A DNA stretch of 64,000 nt, from positions 24,247,604-24,311,603 of the forward strand of contig NC_088296.1 in assembly GCF_032854445.1 (NCBI RefSeq), given 5' to 3'. A program made the translations under genes and the position numbers. Origin of the DNA: Liolophura sinensis. Lineage: Eukaryota; Mollusca; Polyplacophora; Chitonida; Chitonidae. A model generated the notes under the pieces. The model was not told where the DNA came from, searched no databases, and saw only the letters and a list, made by a program, of their open reading frames with translations. Numbering within the stretch: position 1 is the stretch's first letter; each line of letters begins with the position of its first letter. Below, one piece after another: positions 45,850-57,275 of the stretch.

Positions 45850-46000
45850 AGGTGGGCAGATATACCCGTTACCTGCGGATGATTTCCTCCGAGTTCTGCC
45901 CGTTCTTTTCCTCACCATAATGATGGCTACCATCGTTTAAGTGAAATATTCTCGAGAACGGCGAAAAAACACCAATAAAATAAATAAATAAATAAATAAT
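45850..46000 (+). mobile_element. SINE 3' half
   Basis: 'cccgttacctgcggatgatt' (body), 'atcgtttaagtgaaatattc', 'cggcgaaaaaacaccaataa' and an (AAAT)n tail. The head is missing. Confidence 0.85.
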
Positions 46001-46133
46001 GTGTGCATGCGCGCATTGTTCATGTGAGGTTCGTGGTTAATATCTTTCATATGACGTCAACAGCACGCCAGTTCCGAAGTAAATATATTGATCACCGTTC
46101 ATTCAGTTTCACTGACCAGAACATTATTACAGG

Positions 46134-46645
46134 GTTAACTGAACTGCGTGTACTTTAATGTAATGGCCGCCATTTCTCAGCACTGATTTCCCTCCTGATA
46201 AAGTGTGTTTTTCTGCATCTTTCCACATCCGCCTATATCTATAAAATATCTATCCACCCATGTCTGTGTGTCTATGATATCTTTCCATCAGCACCTACAG
46301 TGTGTATTAATAATGAGACAAACCCAGAATCATAATGTTTACAAACAAATGGAACAAAGGTTTTTGCTCTCGCCATTTTCTAATACGGAGTTAAATATTA
46401 TCACTTAATTGTGTTCATTTAATTGTCTTAAGGAACTACATTGTAAACCAGAGGGCCACTTCCGAGCTCTGAGCGAAATAAGCAAGTCTCATTTCAGTCT
46501 GGTTCACAGACACTCCGCACACCGTGTGTAACTTACATCTAACGTAATGGAGACACAGGAAACGCCTGGCTACACAACTTCCTGAAATGATGTGCTTCAA
46601 ACGTGTGCAACCGTATGGTATTACAAAATGAAAATATGACTGGGA
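46134..46645. repeat. Local duplication, copy A (unique part)
   Basis: Matches 50337-50840 at ~97% by eye: 'gttaactgaactgcgtgtac', 'cccatgtct(g/a)tgtgtctatga', 'ctacattgtaaaccaca/gagg', 'caaccgtatggtattacaaa'. No coding evidence. Confidence 0.9.
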
Positions 46646-47672
46646 CCATACACACATACAGTGTACACACATGAATCCCGGACCTGAGGTTATTCTAGGC
46701 TAAGCTGACCTGACTGGGACCGTACACACACATACAAGTGTACACACATGAATCCCGGACCTGAGGTTAGTCTCGGCCAAGCTGACCTGACTGGGACCGT
46801 ACACACACATACAGTGTACACACATGAATCCCGGACCTGAGGTTAGTCTCGGCCAAGCTGACCTGACTGGGACCGTACACACACACACACAGTGTACACA
46901 CATGAATCCCGGACCTGAGGTTAGTCTCAGCCAAGCTGACCTGACTGGATCCGCACACACACATACAGTGTACACACATGAATCCCGCACCTGAGGTTTG
47001 TCTCGGCCAAGCTGACCTGACTGGGACCGCACACACACATACAAGTGTACACACGTAAATCCCGCACCTGAGGTTAGTCTCAGCCAAGCTGACCTGACTG
47101 GGACCGCACACACACATACAAGTGTACACACGTAAATCCCGCACCTGAGGTTAGTCTCAGCCAAGCTGACCTGACTGGGACCGCACACACACATACAAGT
47201 GTACACACGTAAATCCCGCACCTGAGGTTAGTCTCAGCCAAGCTGAGCTGACTGGGACCGCACACACACACACAGTGTACACACATGAATCCCGGACCTG
47301 AGGTTAGTCTCGGCCAAGCTGACCTGAGTGGGACCATACACACACATACAGTGTACACACATGAATCCCGGACCTGAAGTTAGTCTCGGCCAAGCTGACC
47401 TGACTTGGACCGTACACACACACACACACACAGTGTACACATATGAGTCCCGGAACTGAGGTTAGTCTCGGCCAAGCTGACCTGACTGGGACCGCACACA
47501 CACATACAAGTGTACACACGTAAATCCCGCACCTGAGGTTTGTCTCAGCCAAGCTGACCTGACTGGGACCGTACACACACATACTGTGTACACATATGAA
47601 TCCCGGACCTGAGGTTTGTCTCGGCCAAGCTGACCTGACTGGGTCCGCACACACACATGCAGTTTACACAGA
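46646..47672. repeat. ~77-bp minisatellite, about 13 copies
   Basis: Unit: 'tgggaccgtacacacacata', 'cagtgtacacacatgaatcc', 'cggacctgaggttagtctcg', 'gccaagctgacctgac'. (CA)n length changes make units of 74-84 bp. Long minus-strand frames through it (periodic V-R-S-A-W-P-R-L-T-S-G) result from unit lengths near 78. Copy B of the host duplication (50845-50945) has only one unit. Confidence 0.97.
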
Positions 47673-47719
47673 TCCAATGATATACATGAGCACATGTAAA
47701 GTATTTGCGTGTATGTTTT

Positions 47720-48200
47720 TATTTATCTATTGGGATTGTATGTTTTTTGCGCCGTATTCAAGAATATTTCAATATAATACGACGGCGTCCAGCATTATGG
47801 GGAGATTTATTGATTGATTTATTTGATTGGTGTTTTACGCCGTACTCAAGAATATTTCACTTATACGATGGCGGCCAGCATTATGGTGGGTGGAAACCGG
47901 GCACAGCCCGGGGGAAACCCACGACAATCCGCAGGTTGGTGGCAGACCTTCCCACGTACTGCCGGAGAGGAAGCTGGTCTTGAACTCACACCGACCGCAT
48001 TGAGAGACTTCTGGGTCACTACGCTGCGTTAACGTGCTAACCGACTGAGTCACGGAGGCCCCCTATTATGGTGAGAGGGAAGGAAGCAGAGGCCGGGAGC
48101 ATCCCATGACCATCTGCAGGTTGAGGGGAGATCTTCCCTCGTACGACCGGAGAGGACGCCTGTATGGACTGGAATTGAACTCAGAACGACCGCATCGGTT
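47720..48200 (-). mobile_element. Cluster of three SINE copies, one full length
   Basis: 47728-47812 is a 3' fragment. 47817-48062 is a full-length reverse copy with intact B box ('cttgaactcaca' complement) and A-box region (48025-48055). 48063-48200 is a partial copy starting in the body ('ctattatggtgagaggga') and reaching 'gaactcagaacgaccgcat'. All have the same orientation, suggesting repeated insertion into the A-rich tail of an earlier copy. Confidence 0.9.
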
Positions 48201-49300
48201 TGAGGGCGTATCAGTCATGTTCTTCGTGTAAGTGGGAATCACATTTTAGAGCAAGATTTTCAGGTTATCGGATAGACGGTATTCACGGTATCAGTCCTAT
48301 CATTTTGAATTAACTTACGCTGAGAAGCGGGAATTCACAATACATGAACTATTTCCCGCTGGCACGCTAATTACTCGGCTTGTCTCGTCGAGAACTATGG
48401 TAATATATGATGAAGATAAAATATCAGAGAAGATGAAAAATTCAGAGAAAAATGATATGAACGAGAATCGCTGGTATCACTAATACAATTGCAGTCGTCT
48501 AAACAAACGCCTCTAAAATATATTAGGGAGAGTAAATGATGGAAATATATTAAATAAATTGTTATTGAGGGAGATACAACAATTATTTACTCTTCAGAAA
48601 TTTATATTTGAACTTCGGTTACCAAATGACACCCTATTGGTGGCACTGGAAGGTAAAACATTTTTCTAGAGTTATTTTGAATTCTTGGTGAATTCTTGGT
48701 TGCTCTAATTGAATATGGTTCTTTCTCTGCACAGTTTGTGAAAAGAAGAAGAATTACTAAAGCTGGCTGTTCTTCGTGGAAACTTGCCAGTGGTTTGTTG
48801 CTCAGATTTGGTGCGGGTTGTGCTGATATATTGGTGGTGGAAGTTTATTTTCAAATACATTGCTGAATGCATCACTGATGTGATTTGGAATGAATAGCAA
48901 GCGATCTATGTAGCGTCGTATACACATTTATATGGAACCTGCACATTCTTACGCTAGGTTAGAAACAACGTGTTTATCTAAACCAGTGATAACACGCAGA
49001 GCGTCCTTTTGGATATTTTATATGGTGTTTGTGTGAGCTTCAATGATATTGTCCCAACCTGTATTTGCATATTCAGTTGGTCACGTAATAAAATATTTAT
49101 ACATAGTTTCTAAGCATTTTCTTCTCAGACGATATTGAAGACCTCTGCTCAGGTATAATTTTTATTGGCAGTCTCTACAAGTTTCTCCGTTTCATAAGTC
49201 TCAGGCAAGGTTTAAGAATGACCCAGACACGCACATTTCAATTTCTGTCAGCGAGCTGCGCTCCAGATAACTGCTATTGATCTATATGTTTGCCTATACC
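48201..49300. other. No gene seen
   Basis: AT-rich non-coding sequence. At 48683-48704 'gaattcttggt' is repeated. No exon recognised. Confidence 0.5.
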
Positions 49301-49304
49301 ACAT

Positions 49305-49610
49305 GGTCGCGAACGGCCACCGTCCTCGTTCCCACTCCCCTAGGGTCGTGGTCCGCTGCACGAGGGCGATATCATTCGCGTGACATTTGTACCGTCCCCG
49401 TGCCGCGGGCCATGATGGTCACTGTTCTCGACGTACCATTCACGCGCGATTTGTACCGTCCTCACACAGCGGGACGAGATGTCCTCATCCAGCGTCCATA
49501 CCTACGTACTGAGTCGGCAAAAAAAGCGTAGCCACTCTGCACTCTCGTCCACCAAGTGAGTAAGTGCTTGGGGTTTAACGTCGTACTTAACAATTTTTCA
49601 GCGGAGCCCA
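49305..49610. repeat. GC-rich repeat plus second-type SINE tail, copy 1
   Basis: 49389-49592 is nearly identical to 50138-50335: 'gtaccgtccccgtgccgcgg', 'gatgtcctcatccagcgtcc', then 'gcttggggtttaacg(t/c)cgta'. The last ~45 bases are the reversed 3' tail of the second SINE type. 49305-49388 is related GC-rich sequence. Confidence 0.8.
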
Positions 49611-49679
49611 TAGAGTGTATGCAATGTGCCTCCTTGTTTCCACCGCTCTTTTATCTAGTGCTACTTCACTGAGGCTAAT

Positions 49680-50100
49680 TACCAAAGGCAAGTAAGTTGC
49701 CTCACCCGAGCCATTGTTTGACCGGAGATCTGGGTGTTCCCAGTTGTGAGACATACACTGGATGAGAGACTGTATACACTACAAATATTGACTGTACTGC
49801 TGACAGTAGTAAGAATTCCCAGAGTGTGGCTGAAGTGGCAACGACGCGCTTGCCGTTCTAATGATGGTACATGTATTCCGGGCAAGTTCAACCTCAACCC
49901 AATGACTGTTTTGGTTGATTCGGGCTCTGGTGTGAGTATCATAAGTAAAGCAATAGCTTCACGCCTTCATGCATGCAGTTTGCTTCCCAGTGATAACAGA
50001 ACTGTTGTGTCAGCTATTTGGGGATCAATTATACCTTGCGTCAATTTGGTAGCGAGCAGATGTCTGTCATATATTATGTGGCTCAAGCATTGTGACGGCC
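49680..50100 (+). pseudogene. Gypsy family 2: protease fragment
   Basis: A readable frame (49734-50105) contains M-T-V-L-V-D-S-G-S-G-V-S-I-I-S, the D-S-G aspartic-protease active-site motif of retroelement polyproteins with its usual hydrophobic lead-in, then a leucine- and serine-rich stretch. A retropepsin works as a dimer to cut Gag-Pol; this copy is broken at 50095 by inserted sequence. Its last ~125 bases (49970-50094) recur at 51060-51184, where the element continues. Confidence 0.75.
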
Positions 50101-50335
50101 AATAGAGCGGCATCGACAGGTTACTTCCATCAATAATTTGTACCGTCCCCGTGCCGCGGGCCATGATGGTCACTGTTCTCGAGGTACCATTCACGCGCGA
50201 TTTGTATCGTCCTCACACGGCGGGACGAGATGTCCTCATCCAGCGTCCATGCCTACGTACAGAGTCGGCAAAAAAGCGTAGCCGCTCTGCACTCTCGTGC
50301 ACTAAGTGCTTGGGGTTTAACGCCGTACTTAACAA
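50101..50335. repeat. GC-rich repeat, copy 2, with 36-bp word shared with the LTR flank
   Basis: 50101-50136 ('aatagagcggcatcgacagg' onward) is identical to 52960-52995, just beyond the 3' LTR of this Gypsy family. 50138-50335 repeats 49389-49592. Together they show that the segment was assembled from copies of its own neighbourhood. Confidence 0.8.
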
Positions 50336-50336
50336 T

Positions 50337-50990
50337 GTTAACTGAACTGCGTGTACTTTAATGTAATGGCCGCCATTTCTCAGCACTGATTCCCCTCCTG
50401 ATAAAGTGTGTTTTTCTGCATCTTTCTATATCCGCCTATATCTATATAATATCTATCCACCCATGTCTATGTGTCTATGATATCTTTCCATCAGCACCTA
50501 CAGTGTGTATTAATAATGAGAAAACCCCCAGAATCATAATGTTTACAAACAAATGGAACAAAGGTTTTTGCTCTCGCCATTTTCTAATACGGAATTAAAT
50601 ATTATTACTTAATTGTGTTTATTAAATTGTCTTAAGGAACTACATTGTAAACCACAGGGCCACTTCCGAGCTCTGAGCGAAATAAGCAAGTCTCATTTCA
50701 GGCTGGTTGACAGACACTCCGCACACCATGTGTAACTTACATCTAACGTAATTGAGACACAGGAAACGCCTGGCTACACGACTTACTGACATGATGTATT
50801 TCAAACTTGTGCAACCGTATGGTATTACAAAATGAAAATGTGACTGGGACCATACACACATACAGTGTACACACATGAATCCCGGACCTGAGGTTAGTCT
50901 CGGCCAAGCTGACCTGACTGGGTCCGCACACACATGCAGTTTACACAGATCCAATGATATACATGAACACATGAGCGCTCTGCACTCTCG
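50337..50990. repeat. Local duplication, copy B, with a single minisatellite unit
   Basis: Matches 46134-46730, then jumps to the end of the array (47640-47690: 'acacatgcagtttacacaga'). It is followed at 50975-51050 by a fragment of the 49550-49640 sequence ('cactctcgtccactaagtgc'). Confidence 0.9.
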
Positions 50991-51053
50991 TCCACTAAGT
51001 GCTTGGGGTTTTTTTCAGCGAAGGAGTCCATAGAGTGTATGTAATGTGCCTCC

Positions 51054-52410
51054 TTGTTTCATGCATGCAGTTTGCTTCCCAGTGATAACAGAACTGTTGT
51101 GTCAGCTATTTGGGGATCAATTATACCTTGCGTCAATTTGGTGGCGAGCAGATGTCTGTCATGTATTATGTGGCTCAAGCATTTCCCTATGACTGTGTCT
51201 TTGGAACTGGCACTATGCAACCAGGTAGAATGTAAATTGACTTCCACAAATTCACTGTTACTTGGTTAAATGTTACCGCTGGCCTGTGTGTCTGTTAGAT
51301 TCAATACAAATCCCAGGTCGATCAGAAGTCAAACTGTGGGCAAATATTGGTAAGTTATCGGATGGACTGCTTGGTGTTGTGGAGCCATGAGAAGAACATG
51401 AGTATCACAGTTCAGCCTTTAACTAGCCCAAGTGCTGCCACCAGTGAACAATCGTTTGTTCCAGTTAGTATTGCTAATCCACCCCCTAAACCTGCGCAAG
51501 TGGTGACGATAAGTCGGAAAAAACCCGTTGGAAAACTTACCAGATGGTCACTGGAACTCCAGTAATATGACTTATATATTATTCTACCAACAACGTCTAC
51601 AGAGGCTAGGAGACTTGTCGCTGAGTCAGGAGACTATTTACTGGAGGATCGTCCCTTGTATCACCTATGGAGTCCAGGCTCACGGAGAAGCAGAAAATAT
51701 ACCCGGAAATAGCTAATAGTTCCATGGTCACTTATCGACGAGGTCATGTGCCACGATGATCAAACAGATGGGCTCGTGGAAAGTTTTAATCATAGGTGGC
51801 AACAATGCTGTCCATGTACGATAGTAACCATCGCCTTGGCTGGAATCGTATCATACCATTCGCACAGAGAGTATTCAGGGAACGCCATTCTATTTACTAT
51901 ATGGTAGAGAACCCTTGTTACCAGTGTTAAAGGATGCAGACGAATACAAAAATGATGTCATGGTTTGTCTACAAGAAGCCCGTGAGGCAGCCAACATACA
52001 CCTGGCTCAGCCGAAGCAGAAGAGCCACCATGATGTCCATTCTCGTAAACCTCTCTTCCAGGAAGACTATAAAGTGTGAGTGCATAATCCCAAACCTTCT
52101 CCGGAACGATGCAAGACATTTCGTCATACATGGACAGAGCCATATGGGACTGTTTGGAAGATTTCGCCAGTGACTTTTGAAGTTGAAAGCAAAAAGACAG
52201 AGCCAAAAATGTGTTGTCCATACAAACAGGTTAAAGCCCTTTGTCGACCCAGAACAGAGGCCCAGCGATGATCTTCATTTGTCAGTGGTAGATGATCTTG
52301 TGGAATGTCCATTGGACCTTTTCGGGAGACTCTCGATTTGTGTTCAAGAACGACAACTAAGTGCACATGTTCCAGAAAGAAATATTAACTCAGCGCCACT
52401 TTAGGGTGTT
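51054..52410 (+). pseudogene. Gypsy family 2: post-protease region and integrase C-terminal part
   Basis: 51060-51184 repeats the protease-side sequence and continues it (M-T-V-S-L-E-L-A-L). 51300-51560 holds a P-G-R-S-E-V-K-L-W segment and a P-P-K-P linker, as between protease and reverse transcriptase. Reverse transcriptase and RNase H are deleted. 51640-52260 resumes in integrase: Y-G-V-Q-A-H-G-E-A-E-N resembles the Glu region, then L-L-P-V-L-K-D-A-D-E-Y-K-N-D-V-M, S-R-K-P-L-F-Q, H-T-W-T-E-P-Y-G-T-V-W-K-I-S-P-V-T-F and Y-K-Q-V-K, in shifting frames. Non-functional. Confidence 0.8.
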
Positions 52411-52599
52411 CAACCGTGTCAGTAACATTAACTATTTGATGTGTCCATACCAACATAATCATCCCGGTAATCTTAAGAGCAATATGTTGTTTCAGCTGTT
52501 ATGTAATACAATTAAATGAACACTGACGGCTGGCGAAGACATGCTACTCCATTGTAATTGCTTAATTCTGCCTATCCTTGTTAGGAACCCTTGAGGCCG
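52411..52599. other. Element sequence between integrase and 3' LTR
   Basis: Non-coding; probably the untranslated 3' end of Gypsy family 2. No clear polypurine tract. Confidence 0.45.
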
Positions 52600-52944
52600 T
52601 TGGGATATAATGTAAAGTCGTGAATTTAAGGATTCTGTAACCGTTTGCTCTACTTTCATGTGATATTTGGTAGACTGTCAATCTTGTAGGCGACTGCAGG
52701 CATGGTAAAATCTGATTGTGTGTCTTTCGTGATGTGGGAAAAGTAAAGTTTTCCGATAAACATTTAGAGTTGTTCCCAACTAAGGATAAGAGCCCCTACC
52801 GTTGTTTTAACGACAAGTACATGTATGTAGAAAGCTTTACGGCAGTAAGCAGCAAGATGTAAACACAGCTTGTTGTTGAATACAAAGCTTGGAAAGACTA
52901 CAAATTGTTTTGCTCAACTTTATGTCAGTTGCTTGGCCATCACA
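52600..52944 (+). repeat. 3' LTR of Gypsy family 2
   Basis: Ends CCATCACA at 52944, the same end as the LTR fragment at 43780 that precedes the primer site. The 5' edge near 52600 ('tgggatataatgtaaag') is estimated. It includes 'gttttaacgacaagtacatg', shared with 43672. Confidence 0.6.
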
Positions 52945-52995
52945 ATAGCCTGACCACACAATAGAGCGGCATCGACAGGTTACTTCCATCAATAA

Positions 52996-53639
52996 AAGCA
53001 AGGGAAGTTTGATATATACCGTGCACGCTACATGGTTACACTGCACTGTAGCCTGTTTACGATAGTCGGCTAAATGACCCTTAGCAGACAAACAGACCTA
53101 AGACAGCGACAAAAGTTTTGTGAAAGAGCTGCACACGTTGGCCACAAAACGATAATCAGTTCGTTTTGTCTTAATAACATGTTTACACCTGTTTTATAAA
53201 GTCACATTTATTTAAGTCGTGCACACTGTTAAAAGTCAACTACTCTTTGAAAGTTGATCCTTTACTTGCGAAAATGTCAAGATCGATGTACAACAACGAC
53301 GCATGTTTATGATATGTGTAAATATTCTTTATTAGGAACTGATGTGTAAGACGATGTGTAAAACGTAAGCAATGATTTGCACGCTTTGTAATTTGAATAC
53401 CGATCGCTTAAAATCGCCTAAAATGATTTCACTGTTATCTTTGTTGCAGTCAAACTCTGTCTCTGAATAAAATGAGCTTTAATCTCCATATAGAAAACTC
53501 AACTATAAAGTCATAACGTTGAAATAAAACGAAGACAGTGATTTGGGAGAGTTTTTGTACTTTACAAAATATTAATAAAATAGTGCAAACATGAGAAAGA
53601 CAGAGTAACAGGGGATTATCGTATTGTCTTTATTACGGT
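52996..53639. other. No gene seen
   Basis: AT-rich, non-coding; marks the end of the insertion-rich interval. Confidence 0.5.
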
Positions 53640-53830
53640 TTTTACAGCTCTTCCAGGGAAAAATATACTTAAAATGCTACTTCAGTAAAACTGATATTTA
53701 TGACAAATTTACTAAAATGAGCGTAACTATGTCTATTCATACGGCGAATGTAAAAATAATACGAGTATGTATGAGTTATGCCCCCTTAATAGACGTACCT
53801 ATTATTGAATGTACTAACTCATATTGTCAA
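53640..53830 (-). repeat. Remnant of the ankyrin exon-intron unit, exon lost
   Basis: 53660-53790 ('aaatgctacttcagtaaaac', 'tatttatgacaaatttacta', 'gtaaaaataatac') matches the sequence next to the acceptor side of the ankyrin exons at 56805 and 58205. The position where the exon should lie (before 53660) has no ankyrin coding, so this unit has lost its exon. Confidence 0.6.
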
Positions 53831-54104
53831 CAGTCATACAGTAACAGCGGTATTTGAAACCCCGAAATCAACCCAGGAACAGATTGTTTTCCTTTAAAAA
53901 TATTTCCTTAAATAATTCTAGATATTCTTCGCAAACATGTTGGCAGATTTGTTGATGAAAGATGACATTTTAGCCCTACATGACTTGGGAGAGGGGTAAC
54001 TACAGTTGCGAGAATGAGTGCATCAGCAATTTTCTTTGCAGTCTTTTGCATGATTTTAGGCATTCTATGGTGGTTGTGTTAACAATTAACTGTTGAAATC
54101 AAGT
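53831..54104. other. No gene seen
   Basis: Short non-coding stretch before the dispersed repeat. Confidence 0.5.
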
Positions 54105-55085
54105 TTTAAGATCAATGGTCAATTCAAAATGCCACACAGTAGGGATCTTTCCATGACCCCTAACACCAGAGGAAACTTGTAGATTTTGATTCTTTTAAAG
54201 AACGCTGCACACTGTAATTTATATGCCAGCGGGTGTGATGGATGTTTAACTAGCATCTTGCTTCTTAATTTGATGTTTTAATTGCATGGTGGCTGTAATT
54301 GCTGAACCCTGGGCATTAGCAGGTTTTGGTTTCTTGTCAAGATTTTTTCCCCATTCGAAAGACAGAGTCAAGTGATTCATCCAATTCACTGTAAAATGTC
54401 ATTATTTGTGGACGCTTTGACCTTGATGCTACATGGAAATCTGTCCAGTACAGCAATGTTTCATTTAGATGGAGAACATTCGTTATGAGAAGCGTTTTTC
54501 AGTATTCGTTTTCATTAACTGCTACAGTCTATTTCTGATTCTTCCCTGAATTACTTCTGGAGGAATGAATAAATGAAAGATTATGGCTTAACGCCGCCAT
54601 TTCTGGAGGAAACCCCACTTTTTGTAGAATTTAGAGTTTCTAACGCAAACTGTAGAAAGAAGGCTTGTCTTGTGTGGAGCAAAGATCCTTTGGTTAAGTT
54701 CTTGGATAGCTGTTCTAAGTATGGTGCCATCTACACCAAGCCAAGTAAACTTCATAGGAGGCCCGTTTTTTGTTTTCTTTCGTCCATTAGAGAACAACTG
54801 CATCTGCGTAATAATCCTGGAGACATCTTGCCTGATTTACTGTTGAGATAGTGTGCACTCACAATTTCATCTCTTAGGAGCGAATACCTTGAGACCTATC
54901 AAACAGTGTTTTGGGTGAAACGCTGCGGAAGTAGTTGGTGTATCCCTAGACAACCTTCTACAAGTGACACTTCTCGCGATATCAAGAATCCCGAGTCATC
55001 ACAAAACAATGAATGATCTTTGGCTTCTTCATTAGCATAGGATCGTCTTCATCAATGAGTGATATATCCAATCATATATTCAAGA
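54105..55085 (-). repeat. ~1-kb dispersed repeat, copy 2
   Basis: Reverse complement of 20780-21810; see that entry. The minus-strand frame 54803-54588 (ending K-W-R-R, stop) and the plus-strand frame 54573-54851 are both partly open, but neither is kept in copy 1. Confidence 0.75.
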
Positions 55086-55869
55086 TGAAATGTGTATCAG
55101 GTTCAATTCATTTAATGCATTTATGGAACAAGTGCGATTTAATCTAGTAGTTTAGCAGTCTCTAATTATCAAATGGCAAAAACCTTTTGTAATGTCACTG
55201 TTCACAATATCGTTAAAAGGGTCACTGAAATAGCCAGTCTGTTAAAGAAGTTTGATAGATTGTGAAAATTTGAAAAATTATTTCGTCTGACATACACTTC
55301 ATAGTGTGTGTTCTTGATTTCTTTAACTTCACAGTAGACATTTACACCGTGCAAAGAGTATTTACGGACTAATTAATCTATAAGCTTAGTGTTTGGCGGT
55401 GTTTTTAACTACCTGTACTCTTGACTAAAAGTCAAACATTCTGATTAAAGGTTTGCTCTGACGGAGTTTTCAGGAATGTATATCTCTGATCAAAGGTTTG
55501 CTCTGACGTAGTTTTTAGACATGTAGATCTCAGGTAAGGAAATGACACGAACGTTTACCTACCTCAACTAATCTACCTTATCTCGCTGTAATAATGGGTG
55601 TAAATAAAAAAGCACACACCTGGGCAATTAAACTATTGATTAACTGTTATCAATTCAGCTGAAAACCTTGAAAATTTTACATGTAAATGTACAGGTTAAC
55701 CGAATATTCACCAAATATTGTAATGGAGAAATGGAGACAAAATGTGGACTGCTGAATTTTCTTTCCTTAATCAAAATGCAGGTGATTATTCATTTTATGA
55801 AAATGTGTTAGAAAGCTATAATTGCAGAAAGGCTACCACGTCTTAATTTACTTCTACTGATCCTACAAA
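55086..55869. other. No gene seen; short local duplication
   Basis: 55445-55470 and 55490-55515 share 'aaaggtttgctctgacg(g/t)agtttt'. Otherwise non-coding. Confidence 0.5.
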
Positions 55870-56691
55870 CATGTTCGTATTTTATTAATTTGAATAAAGA
55901 CCTGAGCGTGTAAGGCGTTGTTGACACTTATATGCGGCTAGAAATGGGCAAAGCGTGTTCATTTCACTTCTCAGTGTACTGTTTTTCCACTTCGCCTTTT
56001 GTATTCACTTTGTGTATGTATCTGTATTTCACAGGCACACATACACACTATGCTTTTTTCTACAGCTGTCAAGCGGAAAAAAACCCTTTCTCAACTGTAT
56101 AACGTGACAGTGTAACACTTAAGTAAATCTACAGTTTGATTTAATGAACCGCAGTTAAAAATAAACTCAGGTCAAGCGGCTGTTTTATATTCATGGGTAG
56201 GATATGCCATTGATACGTGTTGTCTTTGGCAGTGGAATAAAAATACAGACGAAAAATAGTCAGCAATTCGTATCGAAAAGACTCACATTATGAGTTTTGA
56301 AACAGTAGACAGATTTTCGCTACTTTTTTAAATTTTGCAGGTTGGTGAAATTTTGTCAGGGATTTTCGAAAAAATCAAGTCATTAAAATGTTGCAGAGCT
56401 CCACCTGCTCAAGAACTAAATCGGCAAAAGTTCATTAAGTTACGTTAGTTACATCCGCGGACTACAGAGAGAGGTTATAAAATATGCATGGTTTTTCTTT
56501 AGATGGAAGTTTGAAATATTTACACTTATTATATCCCATGTAGAGCAAATTTATTTATTTGCAGCCAGTGCATTTGACACATAGCACAGGTCTTGAACTT
56601 CAAGGCTCAATTGTCACGTCAATAAACGACATATCAAATCACCACCTGTCGCAAACTATTGTGGCCGGCCTCAAATCAGTACATCACGTAC

Positions 56692-56790
56692 CTTATCCTG
56701 TACATTCACATCAGCACCCTTCTCCAGCAGCAAACGAACAACATCCGCACTGTTTTTCATGACTGCATAGTGCAAAGGTGTCTTCAGACC
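56692..56790 (-). CDS. Ankyrin-repeat exon (33 residues), intact
   Basis: Acceptor TTTGCACAG, donor GATAAG|GTACGT, 99 bases, phase 0. It reads G-L-K-T-P-L-H-Y-A-V-M-K-N-S-A-D-V-V-R-L, then L-L-E-K-G-A-D-V-N-V-Q-D-K, a near-consensus repeat with T-P-L-H and the G-A-D-V-N turn. Ankyrin repeats bind other proteins. As the exon is in phase 0 at both ends, it can be added or removed without a frameshift, which explains the expansion of this region. Confidence 0.88.
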
Positions 56791-57174
56791 CTGTGCAAAG
56801 TAAATATAATGTAATATTTAAAATGCTGCTTCAGCAAAATGCTATTTATGACGCATTCAGTAATATTGCAGGTAAATACACATATCCATGCGCGGAATGC
56901 AAAAATGATACAGTTGTGAGCTGCTTTAGTGTCGTATTAGGGATTTCAACGAGACTGTAATGTGAAAGTAATGGAGAATTTAATACATGCAGTAGTCCTG
57001 CTTTTGCATTTTTGAATGAAATATAAAGACATGAGAATGGAAGGAGCTGCTGACATTGATGTGCGGCTGGAAATGGGTCGATCATGTTCTTTTCACTTCT
57101 CAGTCTACTGAGAAAAGCAATTTTTGGGGTTTAGTTTATAAGCATTGTGGCCTCAAATCCGTACATCACCTATA

Positions 57175-57275
57175 CCTGATTCTGTACATTGACATCAGCG
57201 CCCTTCTCAGCACACAAAAAAAACATCTACATTGTTATCCAAAGCTTCACAGTTTAAGAATGTCTGACATTTATG
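57175..57275 (-). pseudogene. Decayed ankyrin exon
   Basis: The minus strand reads A-E-K-G-A-D-V-N-V-Q-N-Q before a donor-like 'CAG|GTATAG', but a T-run slip and stops destroy the first half ('gtgaagctttggataacaat' replaces the T-P-L-H helix region). The acceptor is also lost. Skipping it would not shift the frame, as neighbours are phase 0. Confidence 0.8.

Noticed and set aside
46700-47654. Long minus-strand frames with repeated V-R-S-A-W-P-R-L-T-S-G peptide
   Set aside because: They follow from minisatellite units of about 78 bp; several frames are open at once and there is no splice or start context.
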